A DNA stretch of 64,000 bases from Symsagittifera roscoffensis (taxonomy: Eukaryota; Xenacoelomorpha; Acoela; Convolutidae): NCBI RefSeq assembly GCF_963678635.1, contig NC_087063.1, positions 12,684,368 to 12,748,367 of the forward strand, given 5' to 3'. Below the pieces are notes generated by a model. That model saw nothing but the letters and a program-made list of their open reading frames with translations. It did not search any database and was not told where the DNA came from. The translations under genes were made by a program, and so were the position numbers. This document shows positions 10,641 through 21,829 of the stretch, in pieces (position 1 is the first letter of the stretch; every line of letters starts with the position of its first letter).

Positions 10641-13284
10641 TCAGTTTTCAGATAACTTTAACATAGACCAAGAGCAATTGATCTGAACTACCCTCTATGT
10701 TCTCGCTAGAACTCTGGCGAGAAAAACCAAGGCCTTAACTAATGAGTTTTCTTGTGAACAAAGAACAGTGTGTGAAAAAAGTTGAAAACTGAAAGATCGA
10801 AATCAAAATCACAAGTTGTTCAGGCGACTTTTGAAGTTGATTTTTTAATGTTTTCATTTTGCGTATTTTATGACATTGAATTCTGCTTTTAAATACCGAA
10901 ATTTATGGCAGTTCGTTATTCTTTGATGACTTGTAATTTCCGATAATTACGGTTAATTTACGTATGAAATGAAATGTTGTCAATCAGCCAGCTACCCGAA
11001 ACCGGTCTACCTCAAAACCGAAACGAGGCAGAAATATGGTCCACCGACCCGGACAGGAGCAGTTACTGGATTTGAGAGCTGACCCGGCTAACCTTGGAGC
11101 TCTCACCTCTTCTCTTTCTGTTGGGGGGCGAGGCAATTCTCGCTAGAACTCATAGCGAGAAAAACCAAGGCCGTAACTAATGAGTTTTCTGGTAAACGAA
11201 GAGCAGTGTGTGAAAAAAGTTGAAAAATGAAAGATCGAAATCAAGTTCACAAGTTGTTCAGGCGCCACTTTTAAAGTTGACTTTTTAATGTTTTCAATTT
11301 GCGTATTTTATGACATTGAATTCTGCTTTTAAATACCGAAATTTATGGCAGTTCATTATTCTTTGATGACTTTTAATTTCCGATAATTACGGCTAACTTA
11401 CGTATGAAATGAAATGTTGTCAATCGGCCAGCTACCCGAAACCGATCTACCTCAGAACCGAAACGAGGCAGAAATACTCTATGAAACTATCAATAATTAA
11501 TTTCAACTTATCAACGTATTCAGGGTCTGAAAATGCCAGATTTCCTCATCTGTACCAAGTTTTGCATCGATGTGAACTTTTCTTCATATTAGCGGAGTAA
11601 AAAAGTTGTTCATGCAACGTGAAACATTCTCAGCGATAAGTTCAATTAATCAGAGTGACAACTTAACAAAACTCTACAATTTCACTTGTTTTGAAAAACT
11701 TGTTGCAGATGATGAAACCTGGCGTTTTCAGACCCGGATAAAACTGATAAGTGCTTCAAATTAAAAACTGAGACTTCGAGAGAGGAAAGTTCAGGCCATT
11801 TGCTGTCGGTCGGTCGATGTAGAAATTTTGGGAAATTAGGAAGTAAATATAGTCCCAAATGGTCCTTAAAGTTAGGCTATTTAGAAAGTAAAAACCTAAA
11901 TTTGCGTTTAATTTTGTCCATTAGTGTATAGCTTATTTAAAGCAGTAAACCCAACCGTGTATTGAATTAATCAAATCTGTCGATCAAGAATCGTAATATC
12001 AATTTACCCCTCCATCTTGTGAACTTTCTTGTGAACGAAGAACAGTGTGTGAAAAAAGTTGAAAACTGAAAGATCGAAATCAAAATCACAAGTTGTTCAG
12101 GCGACTTTTGAAGTTGATTTTTTAATGTTTTCATTTTGCGTATTTTATGACATTGAATTCTGCTTTTAAATACCGAAATTTATGGCAGTTCGTTATTCTT
12201 TGATGACTTGTAATTTCCGATAATTACGGTTAATTTACGTATGAAATGAAATGTTGTCAATCAGCCAGCTACCCGAAACCGGTCTACCTCAAAACCGAAA
12301 CGAGGCAGAAATATGGTCCACCGACCCGGACAGGAGCAGTTACTGGATTTGAGAGCTGACCCGGCTAACCTTGGAGCTCTCACCTCTTCTCTTTCTGTTG
12401 GGGGGCGAGGCAATTCTCGCTAGAACTCATAGCGAGAAAAACCAAGGCCGTAACTAATGAGTTTTCTGGTAAACGAAGAGCAGTGTGTGAAAAAAGTTGA
12501 AAAATGAAAGATCGAAATCAAGTTCACAAGTTGTTCAGGCGCCACTTTTAAAGTTGACTTTTTAATGTTTTCATTTTGCGTATTTTATGACATTGAATTC
12601 TGCTTTTAAATACCGAAATTTATGGCAGTTCATTATTCTTTGATGACTTTTAATTTCCGATAATTACGGCTAACTTACGTATGAAATGAAATGTTGTCAA
12701 TCGGCCAGCTACCCGAAACCGATCTACCTCAGAACCGAAACGAGGCAGAAATACTCTATGAAACTATCAATAATTAATTTCAACTTATTAACGTATTCAG
12801 GGTCTGAAAATGCCAGATATTCTCATCTGTACCAAGTTTTGCATCGATGTGAACTCTTCTTCGTATTAGCGGAGTAAAAAAGTTGTTCATGCAACGTGAA
12901 ACATTCTCAGCGATAAGTTCAATTAATCAGAGTGACAACTTAACAAAACTCTACAATTTCACTTGTTTTGAAAAACTTGTTGCAGATGATGAAACCTGGC
13001 GTTTTCAGACCCGGATAAAACTGATAAGTGCTTCAAATTAAAAACTGAGACTTCCAGAGAGGAAAGTTCAGGCCATTTGCTGTCGGTCGGTCGATGTAGA
13101 AATTTTGGGAAATTAGGAAGTAAATATAGTCCCAAATGGTCCTTAAAGTTAGGCTATTTAGAAAGTAAAAACCTAAATTTGCGTTTAATTTTGTCCATTA
13201 GTGTATAGCTTATTTAAAGCAGTAAACCCAACCGTGTATTGAATTAATCAAATCTGTCGATCGAGAATCGTAATATCAATTTAC

Positions 13285-13491
13285 CCCTCCATCCTCGCGC
13301 AATGTAGTGACCAGGGACAGTCTGAACTTGTCTCCTAGATCCACCGGATAGATCTGGGAGTTGACGTCCAAAATCAGTTCCATCTTGAAGCTCTCCGAGT
13401 CGCAGTGCAGTCGGGACACCCGGTCGAATTTGGCGCCCTCCGGGTTGATGTCCTTGACGTCGAAGATGTCTTCAAACAAGACTCCTGCCAT
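13285..13491 (-). CDS. POLR2H: POLR2H exon 1, copy 1 (nearest to exon 2)
   Basis: Encodes residues 1-69 of RPB8, [20 protein letters not shown] onward, including [19 protein letters not shown] and [20 protein letters not shown], ending DGG before a GTAAAT donor; the frame reads a stop seven bases into the intron. It is identical in protein sequence to the copies at 16.2 and 17.8 kb. Only about 75 bp of sequence upstream of the ATG is shared by all three copies; beyond that, this copy runs into array (intron-like) sequence rather than the native 5' flank. It lacks an obvious acceptor of its own, so it may be silent, be skipped, or be expressed only if a promoter lies in those 75 bp. Confidence 0.85.
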
Positions 13492-16155
13492 GTCTACACT
13501 CTTGCAACACTAGTCGGATTTTTCAGTCATACACATCAAAAATTGATCAGCCAACTCAAATACTGCAAATCTGTCGATCAAGAATCGTAATATCAATTTA
13601 CCCCTCCATCTTGTGAACTTTCTTGTGAACGAAGAACAGTGTGTGAAAAAAGTTGAAAACTGAAAGATCGAAATCAAAATCACAAGTTGTTCAGGCGACT
13701 TTTGAAATTGATTTTTTAATGTTTTCATTTTGCGTATTTTATGACATTGAATTCTGCTTTTAAATACCGAAATTTATGGCAGTTCGTTATTCTTTGATGA
13801 CTTGTAATTTCCGATAATTACGGTTAATTTACGTATGAAATGAAATGTTGTCAATCAGCCAGCTACCCGAAACCGGTCTACCTCAAAACCGAAACGAGGC
13901 AGAAATATGGTCCACCGACCCGGACAGGAGCAGTTCCTGGATTTGAGAGCTGACCCGGCTAACCTTGGAGCTCTCACCTCTTCTCTTTCTGTTGGGGGGC
14001 GAGGCAATTCTCGCTAGAATTCATAGCGAGAAAAACCAAGGCCGTAACTAATGAGTTTTCTGGTAAACGAAGAGCAGTGTGTGAAAAAAGTTGAAAAATG
14101 AAAGATCGAAATCAAGTTCACAAGTTGTTCAGGCGCCACTTTTAAAGTTGACTTTTTAATGTTTTCAATTTGCGTATTTTATGACATTGAATTCTGCTTT
14201 TAAATACCGAAATTTATGGCAGTTCATTATTCTTTGATGACTTTTAATTTCCGATAATTACGGCTAACTTACGTATGAAATGAAATGTTGTCAATCGGCC
14301 AGCTACCCGAAACCGATCTACCTCAGAACCGAAACGAGGCAGAAATACTCTATGAAACTATCAATAATTAATTTCAACTTATCAACGTATTCAGGGTCTG
14401 AAAATGCCAGATTTCCTCATCTGTACCAAGTTTTGCATCGATGTGAACTTTTCTTCGTATTAGCGGAGTAAAAAAGTTGTTCATGCAACGTGAAACATTC
14501 TCAGCGATAAGTTCAATTAATCAGAGTGACAACTTAACAAAACTCTACAATTTCACTTGTTTTGAAAAACTTGTTGCAGATGATGAAACCTGGCGTTTTC
14601 AGACCCGGATAAAACTGATAAGTGCTTCAAATTAAAAACTGAGACTTCGAGAGAGGAAAGTTCAGGCCATTTGCTGTCGGTCGGTCGATGTAGAAATTTT
14701 GGGAAATTAGGAAGTAAATATAGTCCCAAATGGTCCTTAAAGTTAGGCTATTTAGAAAGTAAAAACCTAAATTTGCGTTTAATTTTGTCCATTAGTGTAT
14801 AGCTTATTTAAAGCAGTAAACCCAACCGTGTATTGAATTAATCAAATCTGTCGATCAAGAATCGTAATATCAATTTACCCCTCCATCTTGTGAACTTTCT
14901 TGTGAACGAAGAACAGTGTGTGAAAAAAGTTGAAAACTGAAAGATCGAAATCAAAATCACAAGTTGTTCAGGCGACTTTTGAAATTGATTTTTTAATGTT
15001 TTCATTTTGCGTATTTTATGACATTGAATTCTGCTTTTAAATACCGAAATTTATGGCAGTTCGTTATTCTTTGATGACTTGTAATTTCCGATAATTACGG
15101 TTAATTTACGTATGAAATGAAATGTTGTCAATCAGCCAGCTACCCGAAACCGGTCTACCTCAAAACCGAAACGAGGCAGAAATATGGTCCACCGACCCGG
15201 ACAGGAGCAGTTACTGGATTTGAGAGCTGACCCGGCTAACCTTGGAGCTCTCACCTCTTCTCTTTCTGTTGGGGGGCGAGGCAATTCTCGCTAGAACTCA
15301 TAGCGAGAAAAACCAAGGCCGTAACTAATGAGTTTTCTGGTAAACGAAGAGCAGTGTGTGAAAAAAGTTGAAAAATGAAAGATCGAAATCAAGTTCACAA
15401 TTTGTTCAGGCGCCACTTTTAAAGTTGACTTTTTAATGTTTTCATTTTGCGTATTTTATGACATTGAATTCTGCTTTTAAATACCGAAATTTATGGCAGT
15501 TCATTATTCTTTGATGACTTTTAATTTCCGATAATTACGGCTAACTTACGTATGAAATGAAATGTTGTCAATCGGCCAGCTACCCGAAACCGATCTACCT
15601 CAGAACCGAAACGAGGCAGAAATACTCTATGAAACTATCAATAATTAATTTCAACTTATTAACGTATTCAGTGTCTGAAAATGCCAGATATTCTCATCTG
15701 TACCAAGTTTTGCATCGATGTGAACTCTTCTTCGTATTAGCGGAGTAAAAAAGTTGTTCATGCAACGTGAAACATTCTCAGCGATAAGTTCAATTAATCA
15801 GAGTGACAACTTAACAAAACTCTACAATTTCACTTGTTTTGAAAAACTTGTTGCAGATGATGAAACCTGGCGTTTTCAGACCCGGATAAAACTGATAAGT
15901 GCTTCAAATTAAAAACTGAGACTTCCAGAGAGGAAAGTTCAGGCCATTTGCTGTCGGTCGGTCGATGTAGAAATTTTGGGAAATTAGGAAGTAAATATAG
16001 TCCCAAATGGTCCTTAAAGTTAGGCTATTTAGAAAGTAAAAACCTAAATTTGCGTTTAATTTTGTCCATTAGTGTATAGCTTATTTAAAGCAGTAAACCC
16101 AACCGTGTATTGAATTAATCAAATCTGTCGATCGAGAATCGTAATATCAATTTAC

Positions 16156-16362
16156 CCCTCCATCCTCGCGCAATGTAGTGACCAGGGACAGTCTGAACTT
16201 GTCTCCTAGATCCACCGGATAGATCTGGGAGTTGACGTCCAAAATCAGTTCCATCTTGAAGCTCTCCGAGTCGCAGTGCAGTCGGGACACCCGGTCGAAT
16301 TTGGCGCCCTCCGGGTTGATGTCCTTGACGTCGAAGATGTCTTCAAACAAGACTCCTGCCAT
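16156..16362 (-). CDS. POLR2H: POLR2H exon 1, copy 2 (middle)
   Basis: Same 69 codons and same GTAAAT donor as copy 1, exactly 2871 bp away. The flanks match copy 1, including loss of the native 5' flank about 75 bp upstream of the ATG. The full-length identity over coding sequence cannot show selection because the noncoding flanks are nearly as similar. Confidence 0.85.
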
Positions 16363-17749
16363 GTCTACACTCTTGCAACACTAGTCGGATTTTTCAGTCA
16401 TACACATCAAAAATTGATCAGCCAACTCAAATACTGCAAATCTGTCGATCAAGAATCGTAATATCAATTTACCCCTCCATCTTGTGAACTTTCTTGTGAA
16501 CGAAGAACAGTGTGTGAAAAAAGTTGAAAAATGAAAGATCGAAATCAAAATCACAAGTTGTTCAGGCGACTTTTGAAATTGATTTTTTAATGTTTTCATT
16601 TTGCGTATTTTATGACATTGAATTCTGCTTTTAAATACCGAAATTTATGGCAGTTCGTTATTCTTTGATGACTTGTAATTTCCGATAATTACGGTTAATT
16701 TACGTATGAAATGAAATGTTGTCAATCAGCCAGCTACCCGAAACCGGTCTACCTCAAAACCGAAACGAGGCAGAAATATGGTCCACCGACCCGGACAGGA
16801 GCAGTTACTGGATTTGAGAGCTGACCCGGCTAACCTTGGAGCTCTCACCTCTTCTCTTTCTGTTGGGGGGCGAGGCAATTCTCGCTAGAATTCATAGCGA
16901 GAAAAACCAAGGCCGTAACTAATGAGTTTTCTGGTAAACGAAGAGCAGTGTGTGAAAAAAGTTGAAAAATGAAAGATCGAAATCAAGTTCACAAGTTGTT
17001 CAGGCGCCACTTTTAAAGTTGACTTTTTAATGTTTTCATTTTGCGTATTTTATGACATTGAATTCTGCTTTTAAATACCGAAATTTATGGCAGTTCATTA
17101 TTCTTTGATGACTTTTAATTTCCGATAATTACGGCTAACTTACGTATGAAATGAAATGTTGTCAATCGGTCAGCTACCCGAAACCGATCTACCTCAGAAC
17201 CGAAACGAGGCAGAAATACTCTATGAAACTATCAATAATTAATTTCAACTTATTAACGTATTCAGGGTCTGAAAATGCCAGATATTCTCATCTGTACCAA
17301 GTTTTGCATCGATGTGAACTCTTCTTCGTATTAGCGGAGTAAAAAAGTTGTTCATGCAACGTGAAACATTCTCAGCGATAAGTTCAATTAATCAGAGTGA
17401 CAACTTAACAAAACTCTACAATTTCACTTGTTTTGAAAAACTTGTTGCAGATGATGAAACCTGGCGTTTTCAGACCCGGATAAAACTGATAAGTGCTTCA
17501 AATTAAAAACTGAGACTTCCAGAGAGGAAAGTTCAGGCCATTTGCTGTCGGTCGGTCGATGTAGAAATTTTGGGAAATTAGGAAGTAAATATAGTCCCAA
17601 ATGGTCCTTAAAGTTAGGCTATTTAGAAAGTAAAAACCTAAATTTGCGTTTAATTTTGTCCATTAGTGTATAGCTTATTTAAAGCAGTAAACCCAACCGT
17701 GTATTGAATTAATCAAATCTGTCGATCAAGAATCGTAATATCAATTTAC

Positions 17750-17956
17750 CCCTCCATCCTCGCGCAATGTAGTGACCAGGGACAGTCTGAACTTGTCTCC
17801 TAGATCCACCGGATAGATCTGGGAGTTGACGTCCAAAATCAGTTCCATCTTGAAGCTCTCCGAGTCGCAGTGCAGTCGGGACACCCGGTCGAATTTGGCG
17901 CCCTCCGGGTTGATGTCCTTGACGTCGAAGATGTCTTCAAACAAGACTCCTGCCAT
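17750..17956 (-). CDS. POLR2H: POLR2H exon 1, copy 3 (5'-most, probable native copy)
   Basis: Same 69 codons as the other copies, with a GTAAAT donor. It lies at the array's outer edge: upstream of the ATG the shared 75 bp continue into unique sequence from about 18034, so this copy alone keeps the original 5' flank and promoter. It is the best candidate for the exon used in the normal transcript, spliced across about 9.2 kb to exon 2 at 8567. The two downstream copies would then lie inside its intron. Confidence 0.9.
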
Positions 17957-18360
17957 GTCTACACTCTTGCAACACTAGTCGGATTTTTCAGTCATACACA
18001 TCAAAAATTGATCAGCCAACTCAAATACTGCAAAAACACACAAATCTGAAAAGATAAAGACACGTGAAATAATGAAAGTTTCAACGAGGCACGAATAGTT
18101 AGCTGAACAGAACATAGGCCGGTAAGATACAATTTGCATTCATATTTTCACTACTCTTCCAAGAACCTATAAATTACAAACATCTATAACATTTTGCCTG
18201 CAATCAAATCTGTTTGTTCATTGCTGATGACGCGAAGTGGGGTTTCAAAAGAAAGGAATCAACGCTTATTTTGCGACAATCACAAAATTGATGTTAGCCT
18301 AGCATGAAAATGGTCGGTTATTCATCATCAACTTGAAAAACTTGCACCATATCTTTGTAT

Positions 18361-18384
18361 TGGATGGTCCTGAGGGACCATCCA
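18361..18384. repeat. Perfect 10-bp stem, 4-nt loop
   Basis: TGGATGGTCC and GGACCATCCA flank the loop 'tgag'. It is short, but perfect and GC-rich against an AT-rich background. Confidence 0.6.
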
Positions 18385-19394
18385 CCCCTCCCATAAATTT
18401 ACTTACCCATGAATTTTTACTTACGATTTATGCCTACTTTCGAGTTACAAAAAGCAATACAAATATATCTGAATTTTTCATGTTACTTCTTTGATGGAAT
18501 ATAAAAACAATTATCATCAAATAAATTATTAACGATAGAAGGATAGCCGGCTCCAGTGCAAGTACCACCGAATGTTCCGATCACTTTTTTTTATAACAAA
18601 TAGTAAAAAAAAATTGCGTTTTTATTTTTTAGCTAGCGAAAGAGAACTTAGATGGAGTGATCGGAACAATAAAAAAATAAATAAATTGCTCCTAAATTAC
18701 GCTGATCTAAAATACGCTGAGCTGATTCAAAATAGTTTAATTACAACAAAATCAGCTCATGGTAGTTCGTTTCAGGACCAAAAAATAAAGGCAGCTTAGC
18801 TCTAATAGCTTACGATCAAGTAAGCACAGACCAGTCGGGGCAAAATTCCATGTCTATTATTTTCTATTCAAAATTGACTATTTCCAAAAAAATCCATTCT
18901 CCCAAACTGAATAAATCAAGTTTTACGCTTTTTGGTCATTTAAAGGTTAAATTGCCACATTATCTGTTTTGGCCGATCAGATTGGCTGCGTGCAGATGAT
19001 ATACCAAAATATATACATAGTATCTTCTATTTCATCACAACTTCGTTAGCACCAGAGAATGAATCTATTGCACTATGCGTGCGGGCGTATGTCTGTCTAT
19101 GTATATGTAGTATGTACAGTAGGTACAGTTGTATGTACGTACATACATTTAGAACACTGGCTGAAGTATTTGAGAAATCTGAGCCATTGACATTTGATTT
19201 CAAACTACATAAAGCACCAGCAAATGATAACTTCTATGAAGTTAGTTTAAAACACATTACATTTTGCATTTCGGCATTTTTATAGAATTTTATAATCTAC
19301 AGAGATTGTAGAAGCAGAACAATATAGCAACATTAGTGGCTTTCCGTTGTTGCTTCTTCTCTAATGGACAATGGAATGGAAAATTTACAGATAG

Positions 19395-19411
19395 GCGAAG
19401 TTGCACTTCGC
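19395..19411. repeat. 17-nt hairpin, family member
   Basis: GCGAAGT-tgc-ACTTCGC. It has the same length and layout as the hairpins at 8666 and 60781, with a compensated last stem pair (T-A here, C-G in the 60.8-kb copy). Confidence 0.5.
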
Positions 19412-19662
19412 ATACACAAGCAAAAGTATGACCGATAACGCTACTGGGAAAAACTGAACGAGTAAAGCTTTGAGTCAACAAAAATTCTTAAGTTACGGAC
19501 GCCAATTATGAGTCTACATAATTACTAAGTGATGCAAGCCAATTATGACGCAAGAGCAAAACAAGTCAATTTGAAAAAAAAAGAAGTTTACCAACTAACA
19601 TGCCTCAATTTACAGAGCGGACGCATTTTAGCTAGTATATGAAAAAGTTCATTAAAAACATC

Positions 19663-19735
19663 CGACCCTGTCCAGGTTCGAACCCTTTTCATTTGCTGCT
19701 GGTCTCTCCCTACCTCTACGCTACAGATCCATGAT
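19663..19735 (-). repeat. tRNA-derived SINE-like head
   Basis: Read on the minus strand it has an A-box-like TAGCGTAGAGG (19713-19723) and a B-box GGTTCGAACC (19675-19684) at tRNA-like spacing. The acceptor and T stems do not pair well, so it is not a working tRNA gene. A SINE promoter head or a tRNA pseudogene fits best. Confidence 0.4.
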
Positions 19736-19739
19736 GCCT

Positions 19740-21515
19740 TGAAGCTAAAGTGCTATTTGTAATATAATAGTCTGTGTTAATATTAGCATTGGCTGTACTT
19801 AATAGCTGGTTATTGATCGAAATGAACACGTTTTGTCGCAATAAAATTTGCGACTTAGGTTGGAAAAAAAAGAGAGTTCATACTTTAACACAAGCTTTGC
19901 TTGTGTAAATAGCACCAACATTTGGTTACACATCCATGGTTTCAATGAATTTGCATCTACAGTCCAGGACGTCAATTTTGCACCAATGTTCAAAAATTGG
20001 ATCAAAAACTTTTTGAAAAAATTTTTCTCATGAATTTGGGTCGCGCTTTTTTCACCCTGAATTTTAAACGAAAAGCGGAGTTGAGATAAACCAGAGTACA
20101 GATCTAGGAAAATACTTACAGATTTAGTATTATATGTAACACTTTCCTCTAGTCGTTGTATATACACTTGTTGTTCCGACTATTTTCCAATAAAATGACA
20201 GAATATTTATGATCGGGTGGTTTTTCTCCAGACGGAATTTTTTATATCAAATTTGATAAAAATTAATAAAATATCCGAAAGCCAATATTCTATTAGAGAC
20301 ATCCTATTAACTTCTGGACTTTTGGGAGTAGCTATGGGCTACTTACCATTTTAGTTCGCAAATAAGTTGAAATAGATGAATGAAAAACATAATTCATAAC
20401 TGCGATAGATAAACTTTTCGAAGTTCAGGTCAACAGTAAGCAATCAGATCTCCCTGTTGATGGGAGGTTGAAGTTGTACCATTTGCAGACAGGTGCAGTC
20501 TCCTGAGTCAAAGACATGTGAAGGCGGCACGTCAAGGCGCTTTAGGCCAGCAGCCACATTGGTAACCCGTTGAAGTATTGCTTCACAGACGTTTAATTCA
20601 TATTATTCCTATCAGCCCAAGAACTTTTCCGTAATTTCATCATCATTTTCCATTGGCTTTTTAATGTCATTTTCAGACAGACTAAAGCTCCATTGTCATA
20701 TAAGCCGAATATATGTTAAGACAAGACATTTACGCCGATTCAACGGAAGAATGCGTATCATCCACTCTTTTTGAAATCTTCCGAAGATTTCAATAGCTTT
20801 AGCGCGATTCGCAGAAATCGTACGAGCTAACTGTGTTATATGCATATGTGCATAAAAACATAAACGAATAAGCACGGATTGTGAATTGTACCGAGTATAA
20901 GGTAAATACTGGGATAGATCCGGCTATGATGGACGAATGGAGAGGATTAATCACTCCCTAGTCCACGAAAACTCTTGGCGAGAGGAGCAAATCCTTCGCA
21001 GTCTTCAGTAAAACTAACCCTTGTATACAGGGAAAAGTTTTTAGGTGCACATTGGTAACGAAGTCGGCAGAAGAAAGTAATATAAGTAATATTAATAAAT
21101 AACTAATAAAAAACAACCAGTCATCATTCATCATCTGGTTCAGGCTGTATGCCATAAAGGAAGAAAGACAATAAAAGCTGTCCAAGTGTTTACCGGTAAA
21201 CCACTTGATTAAGAACTACATGCATCATTTTCTTCATTTCATGCTAATTAATGTTCCACGTTCAACCTACGGGAAAGAATACTGAAATCGAAAAAATAAA
21301 CCACACCAGCCAATAAAATGCTGCTAATAGATAATTGATATGTTGCAACGGATATGTGAAAGGATAAGTTTTAACCGCCGAGATAATAACCAAGTAAGAA
21401 GTAAAGAAATCAGCGCCATTGAATTGAAATACAGAGCGCTTAAAGTTCGGTGAGCGTGTCGACCTCTACCACTAGGCCGGACATATCTCCACCACAGAAG
21501 TTGATCCCAGGCTGA
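19740..21515. other. Noncoding stretch with dispersed repeats
   Basis: No recognised gene. The segment at about 20170-20240 (ttgttccgac, gacagaatatt, gggtggtttttctccagac) is a diverged piece of the hairpin-ended repeat found at 30.3 kb. A 23-nt palindrome (TTGAAATCTTC, c, GAAGATTTCAA) lies at 20771-20793. The 122-codon minus frame at 19799-20167 has no recognisable motif and I do not call it. Confidence 0.45.
20771..20793. repeat. Perfect 11-bp palindrome
   Basis: Two 11-base arms about a single central C. No protein-binding site is implied; it is noted as one of several short perfect foldbacks in the window. Confidence 0.55.
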
Positions 21516-21517
21516 TC

Positions 21518-21763
21518 CTACTTTTTATCAATCCAAATCACTTTCTGATTCAAATAATCTTTACGACTTTGATCAGAATCGAAAAATGGGCTGAATCTTT
21601 CTTCCCACATCTCTTTGCAACTTTCATCCATGCTGTTCCATTCGGGTGGTTTTAAGGCTACGCTGACATCATACAAAGTCTTTTCTGAGCCATCTTCAAC
21701 CGAGTAATCACCTGGACAAATCAACTTCATCGTTTCCACCCTTTTCTTATTCTCCGCCGCCAT
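21518..21763 (-). CDS. Small acidic protein, 81 aa, unrecognised
   Basis: An ATG-started frame of 81 codons on the minus strand, preceded directly by an in-frame TAG, so the start is fixed unless splicing intervenes. The protein begins MAAENKKRVETMKLICPGDY, is rich in Asp/Glu and Lys, and has one Trp-containing block (EWNSMDESCKEMWEERF) and ends with a KVIWIDKK tail. It has no signal peptide or membrane segment. Upstream, a polypyrimidine acceptor (gattttttcag) lies about 60 nt before the ATG, as expected of a 5' UTR exon boundary, and the stretch is GC-richer than its surroundings. I do not recognise the family. It could be a complete small protein or the last coding exon of a larger one whose true frame enters differently. 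Confidence 0.5.
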   Translation of the reverse strand: MAAENKKRVETMKLICPGDYSVEDGSEKTLYDVSVALKPPEWNSMDESCKEMWEERFSPFFDSDQSRKDYLNQKVIWIDKK

Positions 21764-21829
21764 CTATAAAATCTCCTCCGACTTCAGGACCTCTTCGCCT
21801 CATTTGCAGGTCAAAACTAACCTGAAAAA

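Larger units (their letters stand above)
10690..18034. repeat. Nested tandem array carrying three copies of POLR2H exon 1
   Basis: The array has five direct units in the order short, long, short, long, long. Short units are about 1277 bp and long units about 1594 bp; short plus long repeats as a 2871-bp higher-order period (for example 11409 to 14280, 12686 to 15557, and 13276 to 16147). Each unit contains an internal duplication of about 430 bp: blocks starting 'cttgtgaac.aagaacagtg' (10750, 12022, 13617, 14892, 16487) and 'ctggtaaacgaagagcagtg' (11182, 12459, 14053, 15330, 16924). Long units differ from short ones by about 317 bp holding exon 1, and this extra piece is flanked by a direct repeat of about 44 bp that includes the splice donor. 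Copies differ at only scattered bases, so the array is recent or homogenised. The 63-codon frame repeated in each unit (e.g. 11409-11600) has no recognisable family. Confidence 0.92.
18035..19660. other. POLR2H upstream flank and dispersed repeats
   Basis: The first few hundred bases should hold the POLR2H promoter, but I see no diagnostic core element. A dispersed end-motif ('ggatagccggctccagtgca', followed by 'gttccgatc') lies at 18541; relatives are at 26941, 28161, 36268, 38044 and 40724. A perfect palindrome TGTATGTACGTACATACA lies at 19130-19147 within a GTAT-rich tract, and a 17-nt hairpin lies at 19395-19411. Confidence 0.45.

Noticed and set aside
11409-11600. 63-codon frame repeated in all five array units
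   Set aside because: Its conservation is explained by near identity of the whole unit, including noncoding parts; no motif, no splice or start context.
19799-20167. 122-codon minus frame
   Set aside because: No motif, no start or splice context; a chance frame in AT-rich DNA.
21440-21490. tRNA-like A-box ('ggcctagtggtagagg' on the minus strand)
   Set aside because: No B-box at the right distance and no pairing stems; too weak to call even a SINE head.
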